In this document: piece by piece, positions 45,812 through 60,589 of the stretch
Layout: each line of letters opens with the position of its first letter
How positions within the stretch are numbered: the first letter of the stretch is position 1
From: Phascolomyces articulosus
Taxonomy: Eukaryota; Mucoromycota; Mucoromycetes; Mucorales; Lichtheimiaceae
Direction: 5' to 3'
Assembly: GCA_025677815.1 (NCBI GenBank)
Contig: JAIXMP010000005.1
Span: 186,001 to 250,000, forward strand
Length of the DNA: 64,000 nucleotides
Program-made: the position numbers and the translations under genes
The notes under the pieces: model-generated
Database searches by the model: none
What the model saw: only the letters and a program-made list of their open reading frames with translations
Told to the model about the DNA's origin: nothing

Positions 45812-48383
45812 ATGACAACAGAAGACGAGTTTGATCCAGAGGATATTCTATTTGAAATCAATCGTAAACTTGCCAATGTATCCATTACCCATCTATCTTT
45901 TGATAGTGAACATGATACAGTAGATAAAAGCAACGTATGTAATATTTTTATATGTTAATATGGGCGTAATAGTTTTGGGGTTGTTATAATCATTATCATT
46001 ATTATTGTTATATGATCTGAGTTCCAGTAATAACTAACTATGCATAAGTAGCTACCAGAGATCAAGTATTATCTTTGTTCATCACAACCAAACGAACGAG
46101 AATGTTTCCAAAGTGTACAAATGTTACGGAAGTATTTAACTCAAGGTAGTTGTGCGAATATATAGTATATATATAGTTATTATTAATGGATCGTTACTAG
46201 TAGTATTAGTATCTATCATTATGCTAAAATTTATTTTTCATCCATAAATTAGCACATAGTTCAAATTCATGTGTTGACGACATTATTAACTTGGGTGTAT
46301 TATCACAATTACGTGAACTCTTGGTTCATCATGAACAACATGATATACAGGTAAAAAAAAAAAGATATTACTACAATGAGAAAAATATATGTATGATGAT
46401 GAAATAATAATTTTTCTTTTACTGGATTCCTGGTTTTTTTTAACAGTTTGAAGCAGCCTGGATTGTCACAAACATTGCGGTACGCGCATCACCCAAACAT
46501 ACTATATATATACATATACACATACATATTTTTCTTCCCTTTCAACAACCAACAACAGGAACAATTTGTTTGTGAACTCCTAATCATGATTTATATGTTG
46601 TTCTTGATGTTCTTAGGCTGGCACTTCGAAACAAACTGAAATGCTGGTGAATGCTGATTTTATTGCTGGTTTACTTGAGTGTTTAAACTCACAACAAACT
46701 ATCATTAATGTCAAGACACAGGTAAATATATATATATATAAAGAATGGAGAATGATAAAATCAGAATAATAAGAATTTACTAAAATAAATTTAATAAATG
46801 TATATATAAGGCTGCATGGGCATTATCCAACTTTGCTGGTGAATCACCTCAATTACGACAACTCTTGATTCAAAACGATGTTCTTGGAGCAGTGGCACAA
46901 GTACTATTGGATGTCACCCATAAAGCAAAAGATGATTCACGCGAATATGGTTGCTATGGTGATACAACCACAGTCTTTGATGAAGAAATGTTAACAGATA
47001 TTAAAGCTTTAACATGGGCCATATCTAATATGAGTCGTGGAGGTTTCTATACTGCAGATTATTGGTCAAAGGTATTTTTTTGGTACTTTTTATTGTAATG
47101 CATCTACAGATAAAAAAGAACGGGTTTAATCTAATGAGTAATCAAAAATGGAATTTAGTACCTAGTAGCCTTTGACGCACTTTCACAATGTATTCTTTTT
47201 GATCATGTTGATCTTTGGATTGATGGAGGGTAAGGAGAAGAAAAGCAACAGCCACGCATATATATATATATATGTATATTGAATACCTCCTTGGATTTTT
47301 TAATTAATACAAATATGTGTAACTTATAGATGGGGTTTATCACGTATTTTACATAATATGCATGGTGTCACACCTTTTTACGAAAACTTTACATTCTCCC
47401 CACGTTTACCATCACGGCTCGCTGAACTACTCCATGAAAGTGGAAGAGCTGTGACGATTCCTATATTGCGTACCTTAATCAACATTACCTCCTTACCTGA
47501 TAGTTATTGCATGAAATTGATCGACAAACAATTGGTTCGAAATCTTTTATCCTTTATGTCACCCGAAATAGAAACCGGTGTGAGACGAGATACATATCTT
47601 GTGGTTGCCAATTTAGCAGCTTGTAACGAAGACTTTGTAGAAAAGAGCATGTTGATTGAATCTCGTTTAATCCATCATGTTCGAGATCATATCTGTGTTC
47701 CTGGACACATGTATATTGCTACCACAGGAGAATGGACCATGACAAGTAAACGTAAAACAGCTACTATGCCTGAAGAATGGAAAATTACAACAGATGCTTT
47801 ATGGATTATTTGTAATTTCTTGACAGCTTGTGGTGATGATGGCATTGTGTAAGTTCCCCTTTTTTTTCTTATGGAGATATCATCTTAAATCTTCTTATGA
47901 AAAACCTTACTCACATTCATGTTTATGTAAAACATTAAAATACGCAGAACATTATTAGATCAATTTCCAGATTTACCTCGATCTTTATTGAAACTAATAC
48001 ATTTTGATCGATATGCGTTACCTACTCAAGTGGCTACCAAAACCATGGATGCCATGATTCAATTGGTGGAAAAAGTCGGCAAACATTATGGAAACGACTG
48101 GTTTGTGGATTCATGGAAAGCATTGGGTATAGAACGAACGATCGATCAAATATTGGAAGCCAATCCAACGCAAAAAAACCTGATGGATAGTTGTCATGAA
48201 TTGAAAGCATTGGTATCATCGTCCACAGGTTCGACGAGTACAAGTGATGTAGGCATGGCAGCTGCTTTTGGATTAAATGTTCCTCGCAAGAATACAAGTG
48301 CAAGTAAACGAAGAGTCTTGCATGGATTTGAAGATGGTGATGTTCGATTGATTGAAAATGCTGTTGGTAAACTTAGTATTTGA
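45812..48383 (+). CDS. Importin-alpha-like armadillo-repeat protein
   Basis: Predicted karyopherin-alpha-type adaptor for nuclear import. Nine exons: 45812-45934, 46052-46145, 46253-46350, 46447-46479 (33 nt), 46617-46721, 46811-47071, 47159-47229, 47330-47848, 47948-48383; about 579 aa. ARM repeats carry the NLS-groove W..N pattern: FEAAWIVTNIAAGTS, AAWALSNFAGESPQLR, and ALTWAISNMSRGG, then divergent repeats with LRTLINITSLPD and TTDALWIICNFL. The N-terminus is acidic (TTEDEFDPEDILFEINRKL) and lacks the basic IBB cluster of classical importin alpha, so dependence on importin beta is uncertain. The C-terminus has a Ser/Thr-rich then basic stretch. It is a divergent, possibly lineage-specific paralogue rather than the main SRP1. 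Confidence 0.85.
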
Positions 48384-50617
48384 AGAGAAAAATTGCAAAT
48401 ACTGCTATTGCTATTATTACCACTACTACTACCTACAGTTTATAAATATATATATCACGACATATATAATGCTCTATTCCATCGACCCATCCAGTTCTAT
48501 ATATATATATATTATATCACATGCCAGAAAAAAAAGTATTAAAAAACTAAAGAAAATTTATTTTTTTTCTTTTATTTCAAGATGCATTTTTTATTCAGTT
48601 TGGCATATTTTGCGAGTAAAAGTATATACAGGTTTTTAAGACTGGTTTTGCGTATAATTTTTTATTTTATAATACAAAATATACGTAAATGCGCAAAAGC
48701 AATGCGCAAAAGCAGTCTTAAAATCCAGTAGTATCATATATACATATGTACATCATTAGTTTTCTTCCTATTTTGTATATATTGTTGATAGAAGGAAATA
48801 ACTCTAGTACTTCATGATATTCTATGTCTCGAGGTAACATCACTACGTAGTTCATAGTTCTATAAAATAATATATAAGAGGTATATTCTTCTATAACCTT
48901 ATTTCTTGACATGTAACCCTAAAAAGAAAAAGGTCCGAGGTTTAATAATATTATGACATAGACTTCTTTCAAGTATACAAGAAGTCTTTCGAAGAAACTA
49001 ATACGATCACTCCGCTAATTTGTTAAATTTACTACCATATAGAGGAGTTTGATTTTCGCACGGTTTCTCAGTTTACCATACCTATGGTCGAGGAATGAAA
49101 TGTTGAAACTAAACTTGTATGATCATAATATATTACTACTCGTTTGCATCCTTGATTTGTATAGAACAGATCTTTCAAAATATACCTTTTATAAAACTAA
49201 TTGACTTAACTAATAGGGTAGTTTATTATTTTACAGATCTATTAAAGTTTTTTTTTTCTACCCACACAACATTTCTACCTTTGAAACGATGTACTTTTTG
49301 TTATAATGAATCCACCCCCACTCAGATTTCTCAACAATGTAAAACTGTGTTTTTTTGTGATACATTTTTCTACTAATATGAAGGATATATTCATTGTTGG
49401 ATGATAATAAGAATAACAATGCAAGAAGTATTAGAAATTTGATAATAATTGTTAAGGAAAACATGCATTTTTGTTTACCCGACCGGGTCCTTCTTCACTG
49501 AGGGTATTGTTGCTAACAAGGTCTACATGGTACATGTAACTAAATGGTTATCAATTTACTATTTTAACTCCTTTTTTTTTTCTGTAGAACACTCATTACA
49601 TCATTTTTCGGTTTCACTAGATTCCTAATATGTGTGAACGTGTGTAAAAAAGTTTATGTACACGAATGCTTACAAGCGTGTGATGTTCTATGTACTCCCA
49701 TCTTTGGTGAAATGTGAAAATCGATCATGACTTTTTTTGGTATGCTTTATTCTTAACATTTATACTTTTACATTGATTATTTATATTGTTATATAAAACA
49801 TAGTAACCAGTTTATTACTATGATGACAATAGAAAAGTTGTTTGTCAAAAGGAGATTAAAAGAAAAATAAGACTCAAAAGATATCTCTCAGTTGAAAATC
49901 AAAACAGTAGAACAGACCCGGACGTTGTGAGCGGTTTTCTTTTTGTATAATTGAGTGTCAGATATGGTGAGAGCTGAGATGAACGAGTAGCACATAGATA
50001 CAGAAATCAAAAAAAAAAAACTTTAAAAATTTCATATGGTGCTGAACTCCCGCCTTTTACCATCCATTTGACTGTCGTCGTACCCGAATATCAAATATGG
50101 TTTGAGGTATATTTTTTCTGTGAACCAAAAAAAAAAAAAGAAGGTTAGGCTTATATTGTTATATATATATTTGTGTGTGGTAGGCACATGTCTTTATTTT
50201 ACATTGTTTCTATATAGGATGACTTTTATAAGTGAAAATGAAAAAATGATTACAATCGATTAAATATATAGATCTGTATTATAATAATAAATGAAACAAC
50301 CAAATGAAAGATCAAAGTTTATATATCTCTTATTGAAATGGAATGGTCCGAATATTTCGTTTATATATAGAATTAAATAAAGGAAGTATTCGGATAAATA
50401 GAAAAAGAGGTGAAATAGTCAAAGAAGTATACAAGTTGAATAAGCAGAGATAAAGTTCAGACCAAGAAAAAAAAAGTTTTTAGAGCCCTACTATTTATTA
50501 CGCCGGAGCCGTTTTTTCGACCTTTTTTCTCCACATCTCTCTTTTCTTTCTATCTCTCTCTTTTTATTTTCTTTTTCCGCCCGCAATCCTTGCATCAAAT
50601 AAATAATAAAGACAGGT
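48384..50617. other. Intergenic region of 2.2 kb
   Basis: No gene recognised. It contains the TTAA-flanked inverted repeat at 48636-48721 and, at its right end, the pyrimidine-rich promoter/leader of the MCT-type transporter. Confidence 0.55.
48636..48721. repeat. TTAA-flanked MITE-like inverted repeat
   Basis: TTAA at 48636-48639 and 48718-48721 border a 78-bp unit whose ends are GACTGGTTTTGCG and, inverted, GACTGCTTTTGCG (12 of 13 matching). Just inside the right end is a perfect tandem duplication of ATGCGCAAAAGCA (48689-48701 and 48702-48714). Short inverted ends with TTAA duplication are the hallmark of piggyBac-type elements, so this may be a non-autonomous piggyBac-like MITE; a TA-duplicating mariner-type MITE is the alternative. 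Confidence 0.55.
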
Positions 50618-52595
50618 ATGGCGATCAAGGAATTTGAAAAACCACATACCCGGAAAAGTTCTATTCATACAATTGAAGATGTTGAGAGTATAACATCTCA
50701 GCAACAACCCACATACCAGGAACCGCCAGATGGTGGACGAGGATGGGTCGTCGTACTCGGATGTTTCTTTGTAAGTCTTTACTCTTTCCCTCTTTTTATT
50801 CATCTTTTATATATCCAGTGACTAACTGTATTTATATATATTTATCTTATATTTCTGCAGGGTCTCTTTAGCACGTAAGTTTCCATTTCTTTACTTCTTT
50901 TTTTTTATCTTTTAAAAATTGCATTATGATATGTGCAACAAACATACATATATATACATACATCCACGTTGTTTCTAATCCGTATAGACTCTTATGCAAA
51001 CGATGAAACAAAACAAAAAAAATTCCAATAACCCTGTCAATATATTAATGACAATCCTATAACAGTCAAGGTGTTTGGTATTCATGGTAAACTATTTTCT
51101 CTATTTAGTCACAAGGGAATCCAATTTAAGGTATAAAATACCTGTATATGGATAAAAAAAAAGAAGAAAAAAGACGTCTAACGTATATATGTTTGTTATT
51201 CTGAAAAAGGGGTACCTTTCTCGATTACTACAATACCAACATGTTTCCTGGCCAAATGACCCAATTGTCATGGGTTGGTTCATTATGGTTAGCCATGAGT
51301 GTACTTTTGGGTCCATTGTTTAGTTATTTGGCATGGCGTGTTGGATATACTTGGTTATTGGTCGCCGGTACATTCTGTTCCACATTAGGATTCATGATGG
51401 CCAGTTTGGCAAGTGAAATTTGGCATCTTTATTTAACTCAAGGTTTTCTTTTGGGTTTGGGTGCTTCACTGATATGGTTCCCATGTATTTCTTCTCCACA
51501 ATCATGGTTTTCCAAAAATAGAGGTTTAGCTGTTGGTATTTCCATGGCTGGATCAGGTTGTGGTGGTCTTGTCTTTAGTAATATGGCTCAAGGTTTAATG
51601 AAAACTGTTGGTATTCATTGGGCTTTACGTATCTTGGGTTTTACTGTGCTTGTTTTATTGTCGCTTTCAGCTTGTGTGGTTCGACCTTTGAACCCACCAC
51701 GCGATCCAGGTTTTCCAATTACTTTGGTTCCTTTCAGAAAACCTCAATTTGTTCTTCTCTTTTTTATTCAAGTTATTACCAACTTTTCTTTCAATGTAAG
51801 TTGTATTTTCCCTAAAAGAAAAAAGATATTATCTGCACCAACATACATGATTTATTAATCATATTATTATATCTATAGATTCCATCCACATTTTTACCTT
51901 GTAAGTTATAATAAATTAAAGAATTTCTCCCCCAATCTTTTGATACATAAACAAAACAAACATGTACTGACTCCTATTATTATTATTATTATTTATTTTT
52001 ATAGCTTATGCACGCCATGTTGGAGCAGATGATTGGACTGTTACTAATTTAGGTGCCATCATGTCCGCCGTAATGGTTGTTGGTAAAGTAGGTAGTGGAT
52101 TTGCAAGTGATCGTATTGGACGTGCCAATATGAATGCCATTGTCATTTGTATGGCAGGTCTTCTTTGTTTAGTTCTTTGGCTTCCAGCCAAGAATACTGC
52201 CACTGCTTGGGCCTTTGCTGCATTATTTGGATGTTTTGGTGGAGGTAAATATTGATCTTGATTCTTTTCACATTTTTTTAAAAAAATATAAGAAATAGTT
52301 CTAATAATAGGATTGAATTATTTTAGGATATATGGCAATGATTCCATCATTACTTGTCCAAGTAGTTGGACCAGAGTTACTTGAACCTGCAAATGGACTT
52401 GTATTCTTTGGTTGGTTACCAGGTGGTATCTTTGGCTCACCTATTGCTTCAACCTTGATTGATGAAAACAATCCTGATGGTCCACAATATTGGCGTGCTA
52501 TTGTCTTTGGTGGTGTTATGATGTTGGGTGCTGGTATGTTGGCTATTGCTGTCAAAATTATGCGTGGTGGTTTTAATCCATTCAAAAAAGTTTAA
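50618..52595 (+). CDS. Monocarboxylate-transporter-like MFS permease
   Basis: Major facilitator of the MCT (SLC16-like) family. Seven exons: 50618-50770, 50861-50874 (14 nt), 51066-51086 (21 nt), 51210-51795, 51879-51900 (22 nt), 52005-52244, 52327-52595; about 434 aa. The MCT signature PPDGGRGWVVVLGCFF opens helix 1, continued by QGVWYSWGTFLDYY through the microexons. About 12 hydrophobic segments follow, with the loop GKVGSGFASDRIGRANM resembling the MFS motif between helices 8 and 9. The hydrophilic N-terminus is about 40 residues. Substrate is not deducible; fungal members carry monocarboxylates or riboflavin. The helix-1 region is assembled from three tiny exons, so annotation pipelines may truncate this gene at the ATG 51241. 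Confidence 0.88.
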
Positions 52596-52900
52596 AACAA
52601 CTTTTTTTCCCTTTTCCTTCTACCTTTCCCATTCCAAATTGTATAAAAACCAACCGAAAAAGTGACCTCTATTTATTATATAATGTATAAATCTTTAGTT
52701 TTTGTTCTTTTTTAATTATAATATATATATATATATACCAACATTTTTTTATTTTTGAAATAAAATGATTTTTTGAAATGCAAACAAACAATTAGAAGTT
52801 TATTATAAGAAAAATAACCATTTAAGATGATAGGACCAGGAAAGAATAGACCAGTCTTCTTTATGAAAATTAGGTGTGATATAGTATTATAAAATGTATG
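52596..52900. other. Convergent 3' spacer
   Basis: AT-rich spacer between the MCT-type gene and the kinase gene with likely polyadenylation sequences (AATAAAATG near 52760); nothing else seen. Confidence 0.6.
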
Positions 52901-54513
<1,613 letters not shown>

Positions 54514-56041
54514 CTTTTGTTGTTGTAGTAGTTATATTAAAAGGTTATTGTATATTTAGAGTATATAATAGTAAAAGGTTGGGTATATATTAAAAAGGTT
54601 TTTTATGTCAAAGAAAAAAAAAGGTCAAGAAGTTAAAACAAAGAGAAAAAGAAACTCTAATCCGTTTTGGGGCCATACTCGAATCTTGGTATTAATACAA
54701 AAAAATGGGGGATGCGTGAAAGAAAATGGGGGACACAAAAGGGTTTATAAATTGTAAACGTGTCTTTACTCTTTTCAGACTTAGTACCACGATTTATTCA
54801 TTCATAGCTCATCTTATGATAATTATATGTAATATAGACATATACGACATAATTTATAGTAGATACAATCAATGATGACGATCATTATAGAAATACGAAT
54901 CTCGATCTTATTAGTTAGTGTTATATATATAACAACAACGAAGAAATATAAAAATCTAACCTACTGTGTAACCACTTCAACACACTGGCCATGCGGACAT
55001 GTAATCTTCATAGAACTTCTAATGATTATGCAGGAGAATTAGATGGTTATACTTCTTGATTGATATGTTCTTATGAATGGTTTAAAAGAAGAAGGTTCCA
55101 CTGTATTGATATTTATAGTAAATAAGTATTCCGCATAATATGCATCAGCTTGCTGTAATATACAGGATCCGAACCAATAAAAGTATGTGAAATATTATAA
55201 AAGCAATCATTTGAATGGAGAACGATATACTTTTGATAATTGTCCTTTTTCTTCTTCTTCTGATCATGGATAAACGATAGGTATTCATGGGACAAATTAA
55301 AAAAAGGCTGTGCGTGGATAGATGTTTTTGCGGGGTACGATTCTTTAACTTGATCTACATTTCGGAACTGATATATAAAAAGAATTTTCTACCTGGTAAT
55401 ATATCATAATAGTAACTGTTTCTTAGAAACCAAATTGTCATAAGCAATTGTTTCACATAGTAACCAGTGGTAAGCATAACAAACATAAATATACATGGTA
55501 TAGAAACAAGCCCTTTCTTCCCCCATTTGTTGCCTGATTGTGATTGGGGGTGTGGGGCAAAAAAGGGGGAGGGAATTTAAAAAAAAATTGTATTAGCGTT
55601 TTTTAATTATAATACAGGTCTCAAGCCTTGAATAAGATATTAGACTGTACGTGTGTAAAGTATATAACATGGTAACACATAAAAAATAAAAAGAAGAGAT
55701 AAAAGTGGGATGATGAACTATTACTTGATCCACACATGTGAAATTGAATTGGATCCAAAAAAGGATTGAATTCGTATTGTAAGTTAAAAAGAATGTATGT
55801 GGCTTTTTTTTATTATCTTTTATCCAATCCAAAAGTAAAATTGGCCCTGAGTTTCTTGGTTTCACATAGAAAACGGGAATACAACATAATCACCCAACCC
55901 ATTCACAAACTTTGGTACCTTTGGGTCTCTCTCTCTCTCTCTCTCTTTTTTTCTCTTTTTCTTTACTCTCGTTCATTCCACTTTCTTCTTCCCCTTTTTT
56001 CTTCTTCTTCCTCTTTCCCCCTCTTTTTTTTTCTTTCCATC
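54514..56041. other. Divergent intergenic region of 1.5 kb
   Basis: Head-to-head spacer between the kinase and desaturase genes. AT-rich, with a pyrimidine-rich (CT)n leader at about 55924-56039 directly before the desaturase ATG. No gene recognised. Confidence 0.6.
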
Positions 56042-57856
56042 ATGGCTTCCACTGGTAAATGTTCTTTTTTTTTTTTCTTAATGAATTAGATACTATTGTA
56101 ACAACAAATAGAGAAAGAACGAGTAATACTAATGAATACAATCTTGTAAAAAAAAAACTCCAATCAACCTCCTGGAAACAACAACAACTACACATATAAT
56201 AGAAGCAACTGTATATACTCGACAAGAGTTTGCCGCACTCACGCAGGACGCCAAGGACGGTAAAGCTGATGCTCGACAATATATTATTATTGACAACAAA
56301 GTATATGATGTGACAGAATTTGTGGAAGATCACCCAGGTGGTGCTGCCGTTTTGATGACACATGTTGGCAAAGATGCTTCGGGTAAAAATATAATTTCCT
56401 TTTGATCATTACTTTTTTTTTTTTCCAACCCCATTTTTATGATTTTCTATCTCTCTATTGGATGGATCCGATATTAATCAAACCTTTTTACTTCTTTTTT
56501 CCGGGAAATGGATTTGATCCATATAACAAATATTTCAACAATCAAACCATGATTCATTATATCCATCATATTACATACATATATATAGACGTCTTTCATG
56601 CAATGCATCCTGAATCAGCTTATGAAATTCTTGCCAACTGTTATGCTGGTGATATCGAAGCTGCTCCATCTCAATTACAAAATAGCGAATTTGCTAATGA
56701 AATGAGAGAACTCCGCGACAAATTGGAAAAGCAAGGTTATTTCGAATCCAGTGGATTATTTTACCTTTACAAAGTCCTTTCCACTTTAGCCATCTGTGCT
56801 ACTGCTTTTGTGATCCTTTACATGTGGGGTAAAACTTCAACATTAGCTGTCTTGGCCGCTGGCTTTTTGGTAGGCTTGTTCTGGCAACAATGTGGTTGGC
56901 TCGCACACGATTTTGGTCATCATCAGTGTTTCAAGGATCGTTCCTTGAATGATATTTTGGTCGTCTTTTTGGGTGATTTCTGTCAAGGTTTTTCATTATC
57001 CTGGTGGAAGAATAAGCATAATACCCATCATGCTTCTACCAACGTCAGTGGTCATGATCCCGATATCGATACCGCTCCTGTTTTATTATGGGATGAAGTT
57101 GCTTCTGCTAATTTCTATGGTTCCTTGGGAGATGATTCCTTTTCTCGATTCATGGCTGAAAGTGTCTTACCTTATCAAACCCGTTACTTTTTCTTTATCC
57201 TTGCTTTCGCTCGTTTCTCTTGGGCTATTCAATCTGTCTTGTATATGCTCAATGAAGGTGCTTTGAACAAGTCCAAGAAATTATGTTTCTTTGAACGTGC
57301 TTGTCTTGCTGCTCACTGGTCCATTTTCACCCTTGCTGCCCTCGTTTGGATTGGTTCCATCAAGAATATGTTGTTGTTCTTTTTCGTCAGTCAAACTACT
57401 ACCGGTTACCTTTTGGCTTTGGTCTTTGCTTTGAATCACAATGGTATGCCCGTTATTACACAAGAAAAGGCCGAAACTATGGAATTTTATGAAATTCAAG
57501 TGATTACAGGCCGTGACGTAGCTTTGGGTCCTTTGGGTGATTGGTTTATGGGTGGTTTGAACTATCAAATTGAACATCATGTAAGTCATTTTTATTATAT
57601 CATTCGAAAATGGGAGAGGCCTATTGGCTTTTTTTTAAACGAAAAAAAATACTCATTTTTTTAATATATAAAATAGGTTTTCCCAAGCATGCCCCGTCAT
57701 AACCTCAAGAAGGTTCGTCCTATGGTGAAATCCATTTGTCAAAAGTATAATGTTCATTATCACGATACTTCGTTTATCAAGGGTACCATTGAGGTTTTGG
57801 AAACTCTCGATATTGTACAGAAATTATCCCTTCGATTATCTAAAAAATCTTTCTAG
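56042..57856 (+). CDS. Cytochrome-b5-fused front-end fatty acid desaturase (delta-6 type)
   Basis: ER enzyme that introduces a cis double bond near the carboxyl end of C18 acyl chains, probably the delta-6 step to gamma-linolenate. Four exons: 56042-56054 (13 nt), 56203-56382, 56589-57580, 57677-57856; about 454 aa, near the 457 of Mortierella delta-6 desaturase. The N-terminal cytochrome b5 domain has the heme motif HPGG (48-51) and a second His in HAMHPE (H71). Three histidine boxes are HDFGHH (171-176), HNTHH (208-212) and QIEHH (391-395); the Gln in the third box marks front-end desaturases. Four or more membrane helices surround them. Delta-8 sphingolipid desaturases share this layout, but KHNTHHASTN..DPDIDTAP and NYQIEHHVFPSMPRHN favour delta-6. 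Confidence 0.9.
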
Positions 57857-58227
57857 AGTAATTAATATTATCAAAAAAAATCGTGATCCTCATCTCCACA
57901 ACCATGACATAACATCCATCCAAATTTTACTATATTTATTTCCAACTTTATAACTCACTCTACTTCTTCCTGAAGTATAAATTTTATATTACTTTCCAAT
58001 GATCATCATCATCTCTTCATTATTATCCTCCTCTCTCCTCCATCCGTTAACCATCACCGTTTTTTTTTCATTTCACCTTTTTTTTATAAAACAAAAAAAT
58101 TATTTTTACATACTGTTCTTTTTTTTAGATATTTTATATATTTTTTCCCCTTTTTTATTATTCTTTCTCGATTTTGATTATATATAGATATATATAAAAG
58201 ATATATTTATTATTACTGTTGTTATTA
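57857..58227. other. Convergent 3' spacer
   Basis: AT-rich 3' flanks of the desaturase and RhoGEF genes; no gene seen. Confidence 0.6.
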
Positions 58228-60589
58228 TTAGGATAATGGTATATGGCTTTTTACAAATGTGACAATATTATATCGTCTATCTTTTTGTACAGAAAAAAAG
58301 ATTTCTTCGGTATTATCGTTTGTGGATTTCCCAATCAATTTACATCGCTCTTCATATAATATATGAACTAATGCACCCTAAGAATTAAAAAATAAAATTA
58401 ATACATCATCCATATATAATAATAATAATAAGATTAATTAAAATAATTATAGGCTTTACCGTTTCAGCATGACGTATTTCTACACATTGTTTTTGATCAA
58501 AAGCTAATAGATAAGGATTGGTATAAACCACATGCTTGGGTCGTATTTCCCATTCACAAATCAATGTCTTTTGATCCATAGTATAAACAAATCGATTATA
58601 ACATAATCGCTCATGTTGTTTTTGGCAATGATGAGGATCCGCTTGATCGTGACCATCACCCAATATGGAGGAAAGTGGAGTTCGAGGTGTGATAATTGTA
58701 AGTGCTTTGCCTTTTTCCTTTAAACCAATACGTCGTCGCATAGTTTGACCTGAAAGATCCACCAAAATAAAATCTTCATCACATGCCATCACTAGTGTCT
58801 TTTGTTGTTGTCCACCTCGATTTCCGTTTGAATAACTGCAAAATCCAGAGACACGTACGGATTGAACATCAATGGTCTTGACAGTACGTCGTTTTCTTGG
58901 ATTATACAAATGGACCAACATATCTTTTTTATCTTGATACACCACATATTTATCCACCACATGAAATCCATCTAATACGTTTTCAATCACCAAGGGTTGT
59001 TGTTCTTTCCAATGTTTTTCAGCACCGTCATGATCATCACCACTGCTACAGCTACCACTACTAGGGCTGTTACAATCAGGGTTGGGATAAATTTTGTATA
59101 TCAATAAAAGTTGTAATCGACGACTAGCAATAATAAGATACGTAGATACCGATTTAGAGGAGGAGGATACACAGGATATGGTAGCTAATCCAGAGACATC
59201 AATGTCAAGAATATGTTCTCGAGATGGATAAACTGTTACACCATGGTGTGAACTGACTACCAAACTTTCTTGTTGGTTTTCTAATGAAGATGGCAATCGT
59301 ACAGCAGCTGTCCATGATTCAAATGTCGAAGAGGCTAAAGGAGGTTGAGATAACATGGTCGGTTGTTTTTGTTTCAATTCTTTTTGTGCATCGTGAATCA
59401 CTTGTATAAGTTGTTCGGAGGATGAATCGAGTAATTGAACTGGGAAAGTAAGGCCACGAGGTGGATGAGCCAATGTAAGATGATGTTGATGTGGTACACA
59501 AACGACAATAGGTAAAGGTATAAACAATACAGGTGGTAATAAAACAAGCACAACATGGTCCAACACAATGATTTCTCCTTCCCTTGACTTTCTTTTATTG
59601 ATTTTGTTTCCTGGATCATTATTGTCTGTCATATTCGTTGCACGACATCGATGCATGATACGACGTTCCAAAGCATCTAATTGCCATGTATTCCCAACCC
59701 ATTTTTCAATATCCAATAATTGTTTTCTCGTTTCCAATTGATCTTTTAAATTATCCAAACACAGTTGAATTGCTTCCAAACATAATTGAAGTACTTCGTT
59801 ATCAGGATGCTCATCATCTGGGTCCACTACTAATGTTGTCGTAGTATTCATTGTCATGGGTGTGGCTGCGATGATAGGGGATGTAGCCGACGTCATGGTT
59901 GTGCACGTGGTCGTGGCATCCATGATAGCCTTTAGTAATGCTGGATACCGTTGCAAATGTTCCAAAGGTTTTTTAATCAATGGCCAATACGTTTGTGTCA
60001 ATTGTTGTGGGAATTGAGTGTGTGTTGTTAATAAATAAGTGGCTCTCGGTAAATTGTTGCAATAATCTTGATAATCGTCCAAGATAGGTAAAATATGAGC
60101 TGAAAAGACATCACTCACTGTGGGAATCACTGATGAAAATGTCTTTTGTCGTTCTGTTAGAGCATGGACCAATTTATGATTGGCATGTCTTAATTCTGGT
60201 AAATTTTTAAATACAGAACGAATAAATGTAGCACGTTCTTGTGGGTCTACACGATCGAATTCATAAAGAGGTTGAACGAGGCGCTACTAATTTTTTGATT
60301 TCTTATTATCATTATTATTATGAAACAAATACATAGGAAGAAGGGGTAAAATAAAAAAAAATTGGTAATAATAGGATATGCAGGGGGATTATGCGCCAAG
60401 GCAGTAATAAGTAAAAGAATACATTACCGTTTGAAGAGTATCTAATTCGTTACGATAATGACGTTCATTCCGAATTAAAGCAAATACAGCTTCTTGTCGA
60501 CTTCGTTCATGAACAGGTGTTGATAATAATACTTGATTCGATACACTGGATGCCCATGTATTTCTTTTTCTTGTTGTGGATTTTGACAT
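58228..60589 (-). CDS. Rho guanine-nucleotide exchange factor with CNH domain (Rom2-like)
   Basis: Activates Rho1-type GTPases in cell-wall-integrity signalling. Three exons: 60589-60428, 60283-58460, 58377-58228; about 711 aa. Residues about 33-160 form the DH domain (RQEAVFALIRNERHYRNEL, then HKLVHALTERQ and the alpha-8-like KKPLEHLQRYPALLKAIM). A PH-like segment follows (IEKWVGNTWQLDALERRIMH ... EGEIIVLDHVVLVLL). The C-terminal half is a citron-homology (CNH) domain ending in GALVHILYEERCKLIGK and EIFFSVQKDRRYNIVTFVKS. It is shorter than yeast Rom2 because the N-terminal DEP-containing region is missing; the first exon starts just before DH. The alternative is that an upstream exon was missed, but the preceding DNA shows none. 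Confidence 0.85.

Noticed and set aside
51241..51858. Stand-alone start of the MCT-type transporter at 51241
   Set aside because: The upstream microexons restore the conserved helix-1 signature, so this ATG is internal.
56402..56588. N-terminal extension of the desaturase frame
   Set aside because: It is intron sequence; the spliced upstream exons restore the cytochrome b5 domain and HPGG motif.
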